NCBI GenBank assembly: GCA_017540085.1
Contig: JAFYBQ010000040.1
Location: forward strand, 1-36,112
Direction of reading: 5' to 3'
Source of the DNA: Synergistaceae bacterium
GTDB lineage: Bacteria > Synergistota > Synergistia > Synergistales > Aminobacteriaceae
Length of the DNA: 36,112 nt
The translations under genes were made by a program, and so were the position numbers. Below, one piece after another: positions 6,805 through 15,870 of the stretch (within the stretch, counting starts at the first letter, position 1; each line of letters starts with the position of its first letter). The notes under the pieces were generated by a model. The model was not told the DNA's origin and did no database searches. It worked only from the letters and a program-made list of their open reading frames with translations.

Positions 6805-8253
6805 ATGCTTGACGAACTCAAACACGAAGCTAATTACACCCTCACGGAAAATCTTGCGCTGACTCACAAATCAACCCTTTCGCACTGTCTTGACCTCTTC
6901 AGCACAATCGGAGCATTACGAAATTCACAGCCTCACGAAATCCGCGCCCGCTTCATGAGAGCTTTCGCCGAAAATCCCGACATGGCCGCAAGAATAGCAT
7001 TCTACGCCCGCGACATTCGCGCAGGACTCGGTGAGCGCAGAGCATTCCGGGTGATTCTTGAGTGGCTCGCGCAAAATTCCCCGTCAACAGTCAGCAAGAA
7101 TATATCACTCATTCCCGAATACGGACGATTTGATGACCTTCTCGCGCTCATCGGGACTCCCTGCGAATCGTCAGCAATAGACGCAATATCTTCACAGCTC
7201 AAAGCCGACATTACCGCCGACTCTCCTTCTCTCCTCGCTAAATGGCTTCCTTCCGTCAACGCCTCATCACCCGAAACGCGCCGCAAAGCCCTGACAGTCG
7301 CAAAGGGACTCGGACTCAGCCTCAGAGATTACCGCAGGACGCTCACGGATTTACGCGCAAGACTCCGGCTCATCGAGAACGATTTACGCACAGGGGATTA
7401 CACGTTCGACTACAGCAAGCAGCCTTCACGCGCAATGCTCAAATATCGTCAGGCATTCATACGCAATGACGGCGAAAGATATTCAGCGTTCCTTGATGAT
7501 GTTGCGTCAGGGAAAACGGAGCTTCATACCGGGACGCTTGCACCCTATGACGTAATCATGCCCATATTCACGCGGGGAAAAATGGACGATGACGAGCGGA
7601 AATCACTCAATACTGCGTGGAATGCCATGGAGGATTTCACGAGGGGGGAAAATTCGCTGGCTGTTGTCGACTGTTCCGGGTCAATGTACGGCGGAAGGAC
7701 GGTTTACCCGATAGCCGCGGCGGTTTCGCTGGGAATATATTTCGCAGAACATAACACGGGCGAATACCGCAATCACTTCATTACGTTCTCGGCGGCTCCC
7801 CGGCTTGTCGAAATAAAAGGCTCGGACATTTTCGAGAAGGTCAATTACTGCGCGACATTCAATCAGGCAGAGAATACTAACCTTCAGGCGGTCTTTGAGC
7901 TGATACTGAACACCGCAGTGAAGCACAAAATTCCGCAGGACGAAATGCCGTCATCACTCTACATAATTTCAGACATGGAATTTGACGACTGCACAGACGA
8001 CTCAAGCATGACGAATTTCGATTACGCGAGGAAGATTTTTGCAGACAATGGCTATACCCTTCCGCAGGTCGTATTCTGGAACGTTGACAGCAGGAACACT
8101 CAGCAGCCCGTTACCATGAATGAGCAGGGAGTCGTATTAGTCAGCGGATTGTCGCTGAGAGTCTTTGCGATGATAAAGAGCGGGAATCTTTCACCCTATG
8201 ATTTTATGCTTGAGGTGTTAAGCTCGGAGCGTTACGCGAAAATCACGGCATAA
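6805..8253 (+). CDS. Ro60-like protein, TROVE/DUF2828 repeat region plus vWA domain
   Basis: The 482-residue cytoplasmic protein has an all-helical, HEAT-like N-terminal region of about 280 residues. It shows the family blocks TENLALTHKS, FYARDIRAGLGERRAFR, LIPEYGRFDDLL and KWLPSV. A von Willebrand A domain follows, with a complete MIDAS start D289-C-S-G-S293. This is the layout of Ro60/Rsr-type RNA-binding rings, which bind the ends of misfolded RNAs and Y RNAs; many bacterial relatives are catalogued as DUF2828. The start at 6805 follows AGGAGG by seven bases, whereas an earlier in-frame ATG (6763) has no such site. A tRNA-like RNA fold lies immediately upstream. The gene is followed by a terminator that merges with the next gene's ribosome-binding site. 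Confidence 0.82.
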   Translation: MLDELKHEANYTLTENLALTHKSTLSHCLDLFSTIGALRNSQPHEIRARFMRAFAENPDMAARIAFYARDIRAGLGERRAFRVILEWLAQNSPSTVSKNISLIPEYGRFDDLLALIGTPCESSAIDAISSQLKADITADSPSLLAKWLPSVNASSPETRRKALTVAKGLGLSLRDYRRTLTDLRARLRLIENDLRTGDYTFDYSKQPSRAMLKYRQAFIRNDGERYSAFLDDVASGKTELHTGTLAPYDVIMPIFTRGKMDDDERKSLNTAWNAMEDFTRGENSLAVVDCSGSMYGGRTVYPIAAAVSLGIYFAEHNTGEYRNHFITFSAAPRLVEIKGSDIFEKVNYCATFNQAENTNLQAVFELILNTAVKHKIPQDEMPSSLYIISDMEFDDCTDDSSMTNFDYARKIFADNGYTLPQVVFWNVDSRNTQQPVTMNEQGVVLVSGLSLRVFAMIKSGNLSPYDFMLEVLSSERYAKITA

Positions 8254-8255
8254 AG

Positions 8256-8261
8256 TATAAT
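8256..8261 (+). promoter_or_regulatory. -10 box for first subtilase gene
   Basis: TATAAT sits immediately upstream of the terminator/ribosome-binding hairpin. Initiation about seven bases downstream (near 8268) would fall inside the 5' arm, so this transcript could not form the hairpin. The -35 is weak. The same arrangement recurs at 12065. Confidence 0.55.
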
Positions 8262-8262
8262 T

Positions 8263-8297
8263 CCTCCTGATTCAAAATTTAGTCAGGAGGTTTTTTT
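8263..8297 (+). terminator. terminator whose 3' arm is the next gene's Shine-Dalgarno
   Basis: CCTCCTGA (8263-8270) pairs with TCAGGAGG (8283-8290) and is followed by seven T. It would end transcription from the Ro-like gene. The 3' arm is also the AGGAGG ribosome-binding site of the subtilase at 8302. Confidence 0.75.
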
Positions 8298-8301
8298 GTA
8301 C

Positions 8302-11300
8302 ATGAGGAAATTTTTTGTAGCTATCCTCTTTATGTCTTTTCTTGTTGTTCCATCGTTAGCTTATGACGCAGTGCCCGGTGATGTGATTGTTGTACTGCGT
8401 AACACATCGGGAGTCCGAATCAGTTCGGCAAATTCGGCCATAAGCGTTGAGAATCTTTCAGCCGTACAATCATTCGCACAGTCAGCAAATGTAAACGTCG
8501 TGAAAACTTATGACGCACTCTCTGAAGTCAGCAATAACATTTTCATGCTCGTTCACTCTGACAAAAAGAATGAGAATGACCTTCTCCGCGAAATCAGGCA
8601 GAACCCGAATGTCATTGCGGCCTCGCTGAACAGAGTCATTCACCTTTGCGCCGACGGAAGAATCCCGAATGACCCGGAATATTACAGGCTCTGGGGAATG
8701 GAAGCCATCAACGCGCCGGATGTGTGGAACATGTCAACAGGCTCTGAAGATGTCTATGTTGCTGTGATTGATTCGGGAGTCGATTTTGAGCATGAAGACC
8801 TGAAGGACAATTTTTCGCACAAGTACAGCATGAATTTCACGGGAATTAACACCAGCGGATATAATCCCAACAATTACGGAGACGCGAACGATCACGGGAC
8901 TCACGTCTCAGGAACGATTGCGGCTGTCGGCAACAACGGAGTCGGCGTTGCGGGCGTAAACTGGAAGGCAAAAATTATCTCCCTCAGAGTTTTTGACGCA
9001 AGCGGGATGAGTTCAAATGCCGTTACCGTAGCGGCAATAAATCACCTTACCGGCCTTCTCATAAGCAATCCCGGACTTAATGTCGCAGCACTCAATATGT
9101 CGCTTGGAGGTTTCTCGCCTTTGTCGCCGTCCGAAGCAGTCGCAGAGAATGACCCCCAATATCTTGCTCTTCAGGCACTAAGCAGCCTAAACAGGACAGT
9201 GATTTGTGTCGCGGCAGGAAATGAGAACACAGAAGTCGGCGCGCCTGTCATGAACACAACATACAATTCTGACGGCAGCATTAGAACTCGGAAAGGATGG
9301 TACTGTTACCCCTCAGGTTACCCGGACATTGAGAATATGATTGTTGTTGCGGCTTCAGGCTATACGCTTCAGCGGGCTTCATACAGCAATTACAGCAGTC
9401 ATTATGTACACGTTGCGGCACCGGGAGGAGATATTGACGGCCAAAATCTCAGCCAGCCGATAAACGGATGGATATACAGCACTATACGCGCTCATGATGC
9501 GGAAAATTCCACGATATATGAAAGAGAGCTTATTAAGCTGGAAAATTCTAAGCGGACTTCATTTTACGGTGATCTGCTGGGTACTTCTATGGCGACTCCT
9601 CATGTCGCAGGGGCTGTGGCTCTCCTCAAATCCATTTTCCCAAGCGCAACAGCAAATCAGATAAAGGCCGCAATTCTCGGAGGCGCGAACGGTGATTATC
9701 TCCGCGACAACAACACTTCAATGTACGGGCTTCTTGACATTCGCGGGGCTGCTGACTTCTTAGCCGCGACTCTCGGTGAAAATAATCCCCCGAAAATCTC
9801 TGCTCACGAACTTCACAACGCAACCGCAAAACAGTTCTACAAGTTCGAGCTTAAAGCGTCAGGATCAGAGCCAATCACATGGAGCGTTGAAGGAAATCTC
9901 CCGGAAGGTCTCAGCCTCGACAAGAACGGATACATTACAGGCGTTACGGAAAAAGAAGGAGTATATGAATTTGTCATCACCGCTGAAAATGATTACGGCC
10001 ATGACTCAATGATATACACTGTAAGCGTTGACAAAGGAGTCGCGCCCGTCATAAACATGAGCAGCGATATAAATTACTCCATGACAAGCACGGCTTATTC
10101 TTTCCCCGTCAACATCAGCGCAGGAAGCTGGCCAATCATCTACAGCATAGAAAGCTCTGACATGCCTTCAAGTTTCGGGCTTTCATTCGACAAAAGGGGC
10201 TATGTGAGCTTCACGCCGACTCAGGAAGGAACGTATCACTTGACGCTCAACGCTGAGAATTACGCCGGGGAAGACAGCAAATCTTTCACCGTAACAGTCG
10301 AGGCGCAGAAAATCCCGTCAATCGAGTCAAAAGATCTCAGGCCGGGCATAAAGGGTGTGCGTTACGCAGTTTCGAGCGCGGCCGATTATGCATTGAGGTC
10401 AATAGAGGAGACTATAACCGCTGAAGGTGCCGTGCCAATGTCATGGAATATAACCGGGCTTCCTGACGGCTTGACATTAGGGAAAACAACCGTATACGAC
10501 AAAAACGGATATTCGCACAAAGAAACAGTAACGATTGAGGGTCATGCAAAAGAAGCCGGGAGCTTTGATGTTCATGTTACAGTCTCAAACAAATTCGGGA
10601 CTGCAAGCAGGGATTTCACGATTGAGATTGCGGATCTTCCTCCGTCTTTCCTGCTTTCGAGCGACACCAAAAACATGCAGGCAGGCTATTACAGCACAAG
10701 CAGTATTTTTGCTGTAGGAACCTCGCCGATGACTTTCACATTTGAAGGGACTCTGCCAAAAGGAATGGCCGTTAAGAGCAACGATAATTTTGCGTTCTTA
10801 TACGGCACTCCGACAGAAACAGGGACATTCAGCGCAACTGTTTACGCCTCGAATGACTTGGGAGTAGCAAGCGAAGATGTAACATTCATCGTAAGAGAAC
10901 CTGCCGTAATCACAACAAACTTTCTTCCCGACGCTGTGAGAGGAGTCGCATATAATGCCCGGCTTGCCTCATTCGGTGATGTTGCTTTGTCGTGGACTTT
11001 GAGCAGTGATTTGCCGGCAGGTTTAACACTGTCAGAATCTGGCGACCTCAGCGGCATTCCCACAGTGGCCGGGAAATTCCTCATCACAATAAACGCAAAG
11101 GCTCTCGACTCATCAACAAATTCTCACACGAGAAATTACACGCTGACAGTCAGAGACCGCCCGACAATAATCACAGCAAGCCTCCCGGACGGAAGAATGA
11201 ATACCCCGTATGACATGACCGCGCTTAGTGCTGACGGTACAGCCCCTATAACGTGGAGCGTTTCAGGCGGAAATTTCCCCGCAGGATTAACTCTCGCGGG

Positions 11301-12042
11301 CAACGGATATATTTTCGGAACGCCGACAAAATCCGGGACATTCGCATTCACACTCAGAGCCGCAAACGGAGTCTTATATGGCGAGAAATCATACACCGTA
11401 AATATTGCCTCTGACGGTTCAGACAGCGGAGACATCAAGCCCGACAGCGGAGACATTACACCCGAAAGCAAAGACATCAAGCCCGACAGCGGAGACATCA
11501 CCCCCGAAAGCAAAGACGTTAAACCCGCAACAATCACGACAGGAAGCGCGAGGGGAATATCATCGCTCACAATCGGAGAGCTTGAAGCAATTGCTGACGG
11601 GGGCGGACTTGTCGCGGCGGTTCTCCCGGAAATCAGCGTGAATATTTCGGACTTCTACACGTACAAGAGCGTTGATATTTTTGCGGACGTGAAACTTTCT
11701 GATGATGTCCCTGCGGGCTACACTCTCGTATGGCATCCCTTCACGCGGTCAATGACAGGCGCATTCATTGAGGACTCAGCGAATGACTCGGCGGAATTTT
11801 ACGACTCAGACGGCAATATAATTACGGACGTTCCTGCAAACAGAGTCGTGAACGTCTCGGCGTGGCTAGATTCCGGGAAGACTTATGCCCCGGTAATTTC
11901 TGCGGTTAGGCCGGGACAGAGCGGCTACGGAGTCGGCTCCTCATCGGGCGGATGTGATTCGGGAGTCGCTGGGCTTGCGGGACTCATGCTTGCGGCGGTG
12001 ATATTCTCCGTAAGCAAAAAGAATGACGGCAAAAACTCGTAG
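8302..12042 (+). CDS. secreted subtilase (S8) with Ig-like repeats and Synerg-CTERM, paralogue 1
   Basis: The 1246-residue exported serine protease has these parts in order: signal peptide (1-20); I9-like propeptide (about 22-115) ending NPNVIAASLNR; S8 domain with catalytic D157 (AVIDSGVD), H198 (DHGTHVSG) and S429 (GTSMATPH); several Ig-like modules of the He_PIG type with repeats such as LPAGLTLSESGDLSGIPT (about 495-1035); an acidic DSGDIKP/ESKDIKP linker (1041-1075); a conserved C-terminal domain (1076-1202); and a Synerg-CTERM (SSGGC near 1215, a hydrophobic segment, then KK). It is probably anchored at the cell surface and degrades protein. ATG 8302 is preferred to the in-frame TTG at 8296, matching the SD spacing of the paralogues. 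It is the first of three tandem paralogues. Confidence 0.93.
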   Translation: MRKFFVAILFMSFLVVPSLAYDAVPGDVIVVLRNTSGVRISSANSAISVENLSAVQSFAQSANVNVVKTYDALSEVSNNIFMLVHSDKKNENDLLREIRQNPNVIAASLNRVIHLCADGRIPNDPEYYRLWGMEAINAPDVWNMSTGSEDVYVAVIDSGVDFEHEDLKDNFSHKYSMNFTGINTSGYNPNNYGDANDHGTHVSGTIAAVGNNGVGVAGVNWKAKIISLRVFDASGMSSNAVTVAAINHLTGLLISNPGLNVAALNMSLGGFSPLSPSEAVAENDPQYLALQALSSLNRTVICVAAGNENTEVGAPVMNTTYNSDGSIRTRKGWYCYPSGYPDIENMIVVAASGYTLQRASYSNYSSHYVHVAAPGGDIDGQNLSQPINGWIYSTIRAHDAENSTIYERELIKLENSKRTSFYGDLLGTSMATPHVAGAVALLKSIFPSATANQIKAAILGGANGDYLRDNNTSMYGLLDIRGAADFLAATLGENNPPKISAHELHNATAKQFYKFELKASGSEPITWSVEGNLPEGLSLDKNGYITGVTEKEGVYEFVITAENDYGHDSMIYTVSVDKGVAPVINMSSDINYSMTSTAYSFPVNISAGSWPIIYSIESSDMPSSFGLSFDKRGYVSFTPTQEGTYHLTLNAENYAGEDSKSFTVTVEAQKIPSIESKDLRPGIKGVRYAVSSAADYALRSIEETITAEGAVPMSWNITGLPDGLTLGKTTVYDKNGYSHKETVTIEGHAKEAGSFDVHVTVSNKFGTASRDFTIEIADLPPSFLLSSDTKNMQAGYYSTSSIFAVGTSPMTFTFEGTLPKGMAVKSNDNFAFLYGTPTETGTFSATVYASNDLGVASEDVTFIVREPAVITTNFLPDAVRGVAYNARLASFGDVALSWTLSSDLPAGLTLSESGDLSGIPTVAGKFLITINAKALDSSTNSHTRNYTLTVRDRPTIITASLPDGRMNTPYDMTALSADGTAPITWSVSGGNFPAGLTLAGNGYIFGTPTKSGTFAFTLRAANGVLYGEKSYTVNIASDGSDSGDIKPDSGDITPESKDIKPDSGDITPESKDVKPATITTGSARGISSLTIGELEAIADGGGLVAAVLPEISVNISDFYTYKSVDIFADVKLSDDVPAGYTLVWHPFTRSMTGAFIEDSANDSAEFYDSDGNIITDVPANRVVNVSAWLDSGKTYAPVISAVRPGQSGYGVGSSSGGCDSGVAGLAGLMLAAVIFSVSKKNDGKNS
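11422..11526 (+). repeat. in-frame tandem repeats encoding an acidic Pro-rich linker
   Basis: Units of about 18 bases encode alternating DSGDI(K/T)P and ESKD(I/V)KP. The repeats form a flexible stalk between the Ig-like modules and the C-terminal domain. The two sister genes carry linkers of different sequence and length at the same position (15148-15250 and 18909-19020). Confidence 0.8.
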
Positions 12043-12064
12043 CCAAATATCAGCAAAATAGCAG

Positions 12065-12070
12065 TATAAT
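12065..12070 (+). promoter_or_regulatory. -10 box for second subtilase gene
   Basis: TATAAT directly precedes the hairpin at 12072, as at 8256. The spacing to the SD is nearly identical, so each paralogue probably has its own promoter. Confidence 0.55.
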
Positions 12071-12071
12071 T

Positions 12072-12108
12072 CCTCCTGACAGAACAATCCCGCGTCAGGA
12101 GGTTTTTT
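12072..12108 (+). terminator. terminator overlapping Shine-Dalgarno of second subtilase
   Basis: CCTCCTGAC (12072-12080) pairs with GTCAGGAGG (12094-12102), followed by six T. The 3' arm contains AGGAGG, the ribosome-binding site for the ATG at 12112. It would terminate paralogue 1. Confidence 0.75.
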
Positions 12109-12111
12109 ATT

Positions 12112-15100
12112 ATGAGAAAAATACTTACGGTATTATTCTTACTGTCCTTCCTGGCTTCTGCCTCACACGCTCAAGACGCAGTGCCGGGGGACGTAATAAT
12201 AGTGCTTAGAAATACAACAGGTGTCCGAATCAATTCCGCGAAAACAGCGGGGGGAGTGAAGTCTCTTTCCTCCGTTCAGTCGTTTGCGGCCTCTCAGAAT
12301 GTGAAAGTTGTTGAGACTTTCGACTCACTCTCGGACAGGAGCAACAATATTTTCATGGTCGTGCATTCCGACAATGAGGACGAGAACGCATTACTCCGCC
12401 GGATAAAGTCCCGCCCCGACGTAATAGCGGCCTCGCTGAACCGTATATACACGCTCAACCTTCCCGCAGTCCCGGACGACTCAGAGTATTTCCGACTCTG
12501 GGGAATGGACGCGATAAACGCCCCGGACGCATGGACATACGGCACGGGATCTGATGATGTGTATGTTGCTGTCGTTGACTCTGGGATCGACTATAATCAC
12601 CCGGACTTGAGGGACAATTTCTCGCACGAATACAGCCGGAACTTTCTCGGCCATGCGGGGGCGGACTACGATCCCTCAGCGTATTACGATGAGCGCGGAC
12701 ACGGGACTCATGTCGCAGGAACGATAGCGGGAGTCGGCAACAACGCGCAGGGAGTCGCGGGGGTAAATTGGCGGGCAAAAATAATCTCCGTCAGAGTCCT
12801 GAACAAAAACGGAAGCGGAACATACGCGGACATAATAGCGGCCTTCAACTACATATCGGGACTCCTCACGAAAGAACCCCGGCTGAATCTCGCGGCGGTG
12901 AATTTCTCTGTCGGAGGCTATGACACTGACTCGCCTGAAAAATTAATCGCGGACAATAATCCCCTGTGGCTGGCCCTGAAAATACTCAGTGATACGGGCA
13001 GGACGCTCATATGCGCCGCGGCGGGAAATGATGCTAACGACATAGGCAGGCCGACTCCGTCAACAACATCAAGCTGGCTCAAAGGAAGCTATGTTCTCAT
13101 AGGCTCATATCTTGAACTCGACAACATGATAGTTGTAGCAGCTGCGAATCGAAGTTTATCGAGGACATATTTCAGCAACTACAGCCGGAAATATGTCGAC
13201 ATTGCCGCGCCGGGGATGAACATTTTCAGCACGATTCCTCTGACGCTCTCGAATGATACGGGATATGCAATGCTTCCGAGTGTTTATCCCTACGCTTCAA
13301 AGTCAGGCACATCAATGGCGACTCCTCACGTGGCAGGCTCTGCGGCTCTCCTGAAGGCAATTTACCCGAAAGCTACAGCGAGTCAGATAAAGGCCGCCCT
13401 TATCGGAGGGGCGAACGCTGACTATCTCCGGGATGACGGGACATCAGCGCACGGACTCTTAGACCTCACAGGCGCAATAAATTTCATGGCCGGGATAATG
13501 TCGGCTGACACACCGCCGCAAATCAGCGATGCGAATCCCCCGGAAGGAGTCGTGAATCAGCGGTACAAGACGGAATTTTACGCAACAGGGACTCAGCCCG
13601 TAACAGTTACAATTGACGGAGCATTACCGGAAGGACTTACGTTTGACGGCGTGAAAATCTCAGGCACTCCGAAAGAGTCCGGCTCATTCCCCTTCACTGT
13701 AACAGCCTCGAACAGTTACGGCTCAAGCTCGCTGGCATTAACCCTCGTAATATCGCCTCAGTCAGCACCCGTTCTTCTGAGGTCTGATGATATGACTCCT
13801 GCCTATGTGAGCAGTGATTACAGGGCTGATATTGATACAACGGCGGGAGACTGGCCAATGAAATGGAGACTGGCAAGCGGAGATTACCCGGCTGATTTCG
13901 GCGCGAGAATAAACGAGGACAGCGGGATATTGAGCTTCACCCCGACAAAGGCAGGGACATATTCATTCCCGGTAACAGTCTCGAATGACTCAGGCTCCGA
14001 CAGTTACACGTTCAAAATTACGGTGAATGAAGCGAAAGCGGCGGAAATATCCGAGACAAACAAGCATAATATTACGCTCGGACGGCCCGTCAGCGTGAAA
14101 TATGTCTCGGAAGACAGCGCAATTGATGAGGCTGACATAAGCGTGATTGCTTACGGAACAAAGCCGTTATCTTGGAACGTTCAGAATCTGCCGAAAGGAG
14201 TCGGATTCGGGATTGCTAATAATTCCCTCGCGCCGACTATGCAGACTCTGACACTCACAGGAAGGGCGGAGGAGTCCGGGGATTTTCACGTGATTGTTAC
14301 TGTCTCAAATGACTGGGGAGCCTCAAGCACTGACTTGTTGATTACGGTTGAGGATTCCGCGCCGATATTCATTAGCAATGCGCTTTATACGCTCAGGAGT
14401 CTTGAGAAGGACACGGAATTTTCGTTCAATATTCCTGTTTACGGAAGTGCGCCGATGACTTTCACCGTTAGCGGAGACCTTCCTGCGGGGACTCGCATTC
14501 GCTGCGAGGACAGCACGCCGATATTCTACGGTAAGCCGACAAAGAACGGGCATTATGTTTTCACGATTACTGCGGAAAATTCAGCCGGAAAAGATGAACG
14601 CACAATTGATTTCTACGTTCATGAGCCGTCAGAAATCATCACGCACTTTTTGCCCGATGCCGTGAAGGGAGTCTCATATGACGCAAAAATAAATCTCCGC
14701 AGCGATGCCAGTATGAAATGGACACTGTTATTAGCAGACGAATCACTTAACATGAAAATTTCGCAGACGGGAAATATTACGGCCTTCCCGACATTAGCAG
14801 GAGAGTTCATCGTTGTCGTGCAAACGGAATCGCCCGATGTAAGCGCGGATTCATCTGTGGCTTACAGGCTTACAGTCAAAGCCGCGCCCGCAATAAAGAC
14901 ATCAAGCCTTCCCGACTGCAAAATCAATACGGCTTACCCGCTAACGCCCCTCAGCGCGGACGGCACAGCCCCGGTAATGTGGACAGTCGCAGAAGGAGTT
15001 TTGCCCAAAGGACTCACCCTCTCACGTAACGGATATATTTTCGGAACGCCGGAAGAGGGCGGACTCTTCATATTCACGCTCAGGGCGGAGAACACAGCCG

Positions 15101-15762
15101 GCCATGACACGAAAACTTTAACGGTAAACATCACAGGCGGCTCCGGCTCAGATATTCCCGAAACACCGACAAGCCGCGATGTTGACCCGGAGCCGTCAAG
15201 CGGGGACATTCCCCCGGCACCTATAAGCCCCGACATTCCGCCGACACCGAAAGAAGTCAAAATCACAGTGAGCGGGGCAAGGGACATATCATCGCTGACA
15301 ATCGGCGAGCTTGCCTCAATAACTGCCGCTGACGGAGTTATAGCCGCTGTTCTGCCTGAGATTCGCACGAACGACTCGGCCTTCTACACCCCCGAAAGCG
15401 TTGACTGTTTCGCGAACGTCAAAATCTCCGATGATGTCCCGACAGGCTGGCGGCTTGTGTGGAACGCATTTACACGCGGGAAAGCTAACGCCCTCTCAAT
15501 GGAGGACGCAGAAGACGACAACGTTCAATTCACCGACTCAGACGGCAACATAATAATCACAGTCCCGGAAGATCATACTGTGAATGTTTCGGCGTGGCTT
15601 GACGCTGATACGCTGTATGCCCCGGTGATTTCGGCGACAGAACACAAAGAAGACCCGGAGGGACTCGCGTCTTCAGGCTCCGGCGGATGTCTTAACCTTT
15701 CGGGAGCGTCATTGCTTGCGGCGTTCATTCCGTTAATCGCGCTGGGACGCAGAAAACGTTAA
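12112..15762 (+). CDS. secreted subtilase (S8) with Ig-like repeats and Synerg-CTERM, paralogue 2
   Basis: This 1216-residue protein has the same architecture as its neighbours: signal peptide ending SHAQ (1-20), I9-like propeptide (22-112), and S8 domain with D156 (VVDSGIDYNHPD), H197 (GHGTHVAG) and S401 (SGTSMATPH). Ig-like modules with LPEGLTF/ISGTP-type motifs span about 468-1010, followed by a Pro-rich linker (about 1013-1046), the shared C-terminal domain (about 1050-1180) and a Synerg-CTERM (SGSGGC, hydrophobic segment, GRRKR). All catalytic residues are present, so it should be active. Sequence differences are greatest in the Ig-like region, suggesting different substrates or surface positions. 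Its promoter and SD lie in the 12065-12108 hairpin region; a terminator follows at 15776. Confidence 0.93.
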   Translation: MRKILTVLFLLSFLASASHAQDAVPGDVIIVLRNTTGVRINSAKTAGGVKSLSSVQSFAASQNVKVVETFDSLSDRSNNIFMVVHSDNEDENALLRRIKSRPDVIAASLNRIYTLNLPAVPDDSEYFRLWGMDAINAPDAWTYGTGSDDVYVAVVDSGIDYNHPDLRDNFSHEYSRNFLGHAGADYDPSAYYDERGHGTHVAGTIAGVGNNAQGVAGVNWRAKIISVRVLNKNGSGTYADIIAAFNYISGLLTKEPRLNLAAVNFSVGGYDTDSPEKLIADNNPLWLALKILSDTGRTLICAAAGNDANDIGRPTPSTTSSWLKGSYVLIGSYLELDNMIVVAAANRSLSRTYFSNYSRKYVDIAAPGMNIFSTIPLTLSNDTGYAMLPSVYPYASKSGTSMATPHVAGSAALLKAIYPKATASQIKAALIGGANADYLRDDGTSAHGLLDLTGAINFMAGIMSADTPPQISDANPPEGVVNQRYKTEFYATGTQPVTVTIDGALPEGLTFDGVKISGTPKESGSFPFTVTASNSYGSSSLALTLVISPQSAPVLLRSDDMTPAYVSSDYRADIDTTAGDWPMKWRLASGDYPADFGARINEDSGILSFTPTKAGTYSFPVTVSNDSGSDSYTFKITVNEAKAAEISETNKHNITLGRPVSVKYVSEDSAIDEADISVIAYGTKPLSWNVQNLPKGVGFGIANNSLAPTMQTLTLTGRAEESGDFHVIVTVSNDWGASSTDLLITVEDSAPIFISNALYTLRSLEKDTEFSFNIPVYGSAPMTFTVSGDLPAGTRIRCEDSTPIFYGKPTKNGHYVFTITAENSAGKDERTIDFYVHEPSEIITHFLPDAVKGVSYDAKINLRSDASMKWTLLLADESLNMKISQTGNITAFPTLAGEFIVVVQTESPDVSADSSVAYRLTVKAAPAIKTSSLPDCKINTAYPLTPLSADGTAPVMWTVAEGVLPKGLTLSRNGYIFGTPEEGGLFIFTLRAENTAGHDTKTLTVNITGGSGSDIPETPTSRDVDPEPSSGDIPPAPISPDIPPTPKEVKITVSGARDISSLTIGELASITAADGVIAAVLPEIRTNDSAFYTPESVDCFANVKISDDVPTGWRLVWNAFTRGKANALSMEDAEDDNVQFTDSDGNIIITVPEDHTVNVSAWLDADTLYAPVISATEHKEDPEGLASSGSGGCLNLSGASLLAAFIPLIALGRRKR

Positions 15763-15775
15763 AGCCTGAAAGATT

Positions 15776-15811
15776 TTCCCCTGTCAGAAAACGGCGGGGG
15801 AATTTTTTTTT
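15776..15811 (+). terminator. rho-independent terminator of second subtilase
   Basis: TTCCCCTGTC (15776-15785) pairs with GGCGGGGGAA (15793-15802, two G-U pairs), loop AGAAAAC, then nine T. It is independent of the downstream ribosome-binding site. Confidence 0.85.
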
Positions 15812-15823
15812 GCGCCTGAATAG

Positions 15824-15829
15824 TATAAT
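15824..15829 (+). promoter_or_regulatory. -10 box for third subtilase gene
   Basis: TATAAT lies just after the terminator, 27 bases before the AGGAGG (15856-15861) of the third subtilase. No hairpin covers this SD, unlike the two sister genes. Confidence 0.5.
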
Positions 15830-15870
15830 CTCATCACAAAATTCCATTACACATAGGAGGATTTTATAGC

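Noticed and set aside
11422-11526. CRISPR-like short repeats
   Set aside because: The repeats are in frame, directly adjacent without spacers, and encode a Pro/Asp linker inside a protease. No CRISPR array or cas gene is seen anywhere in the window.
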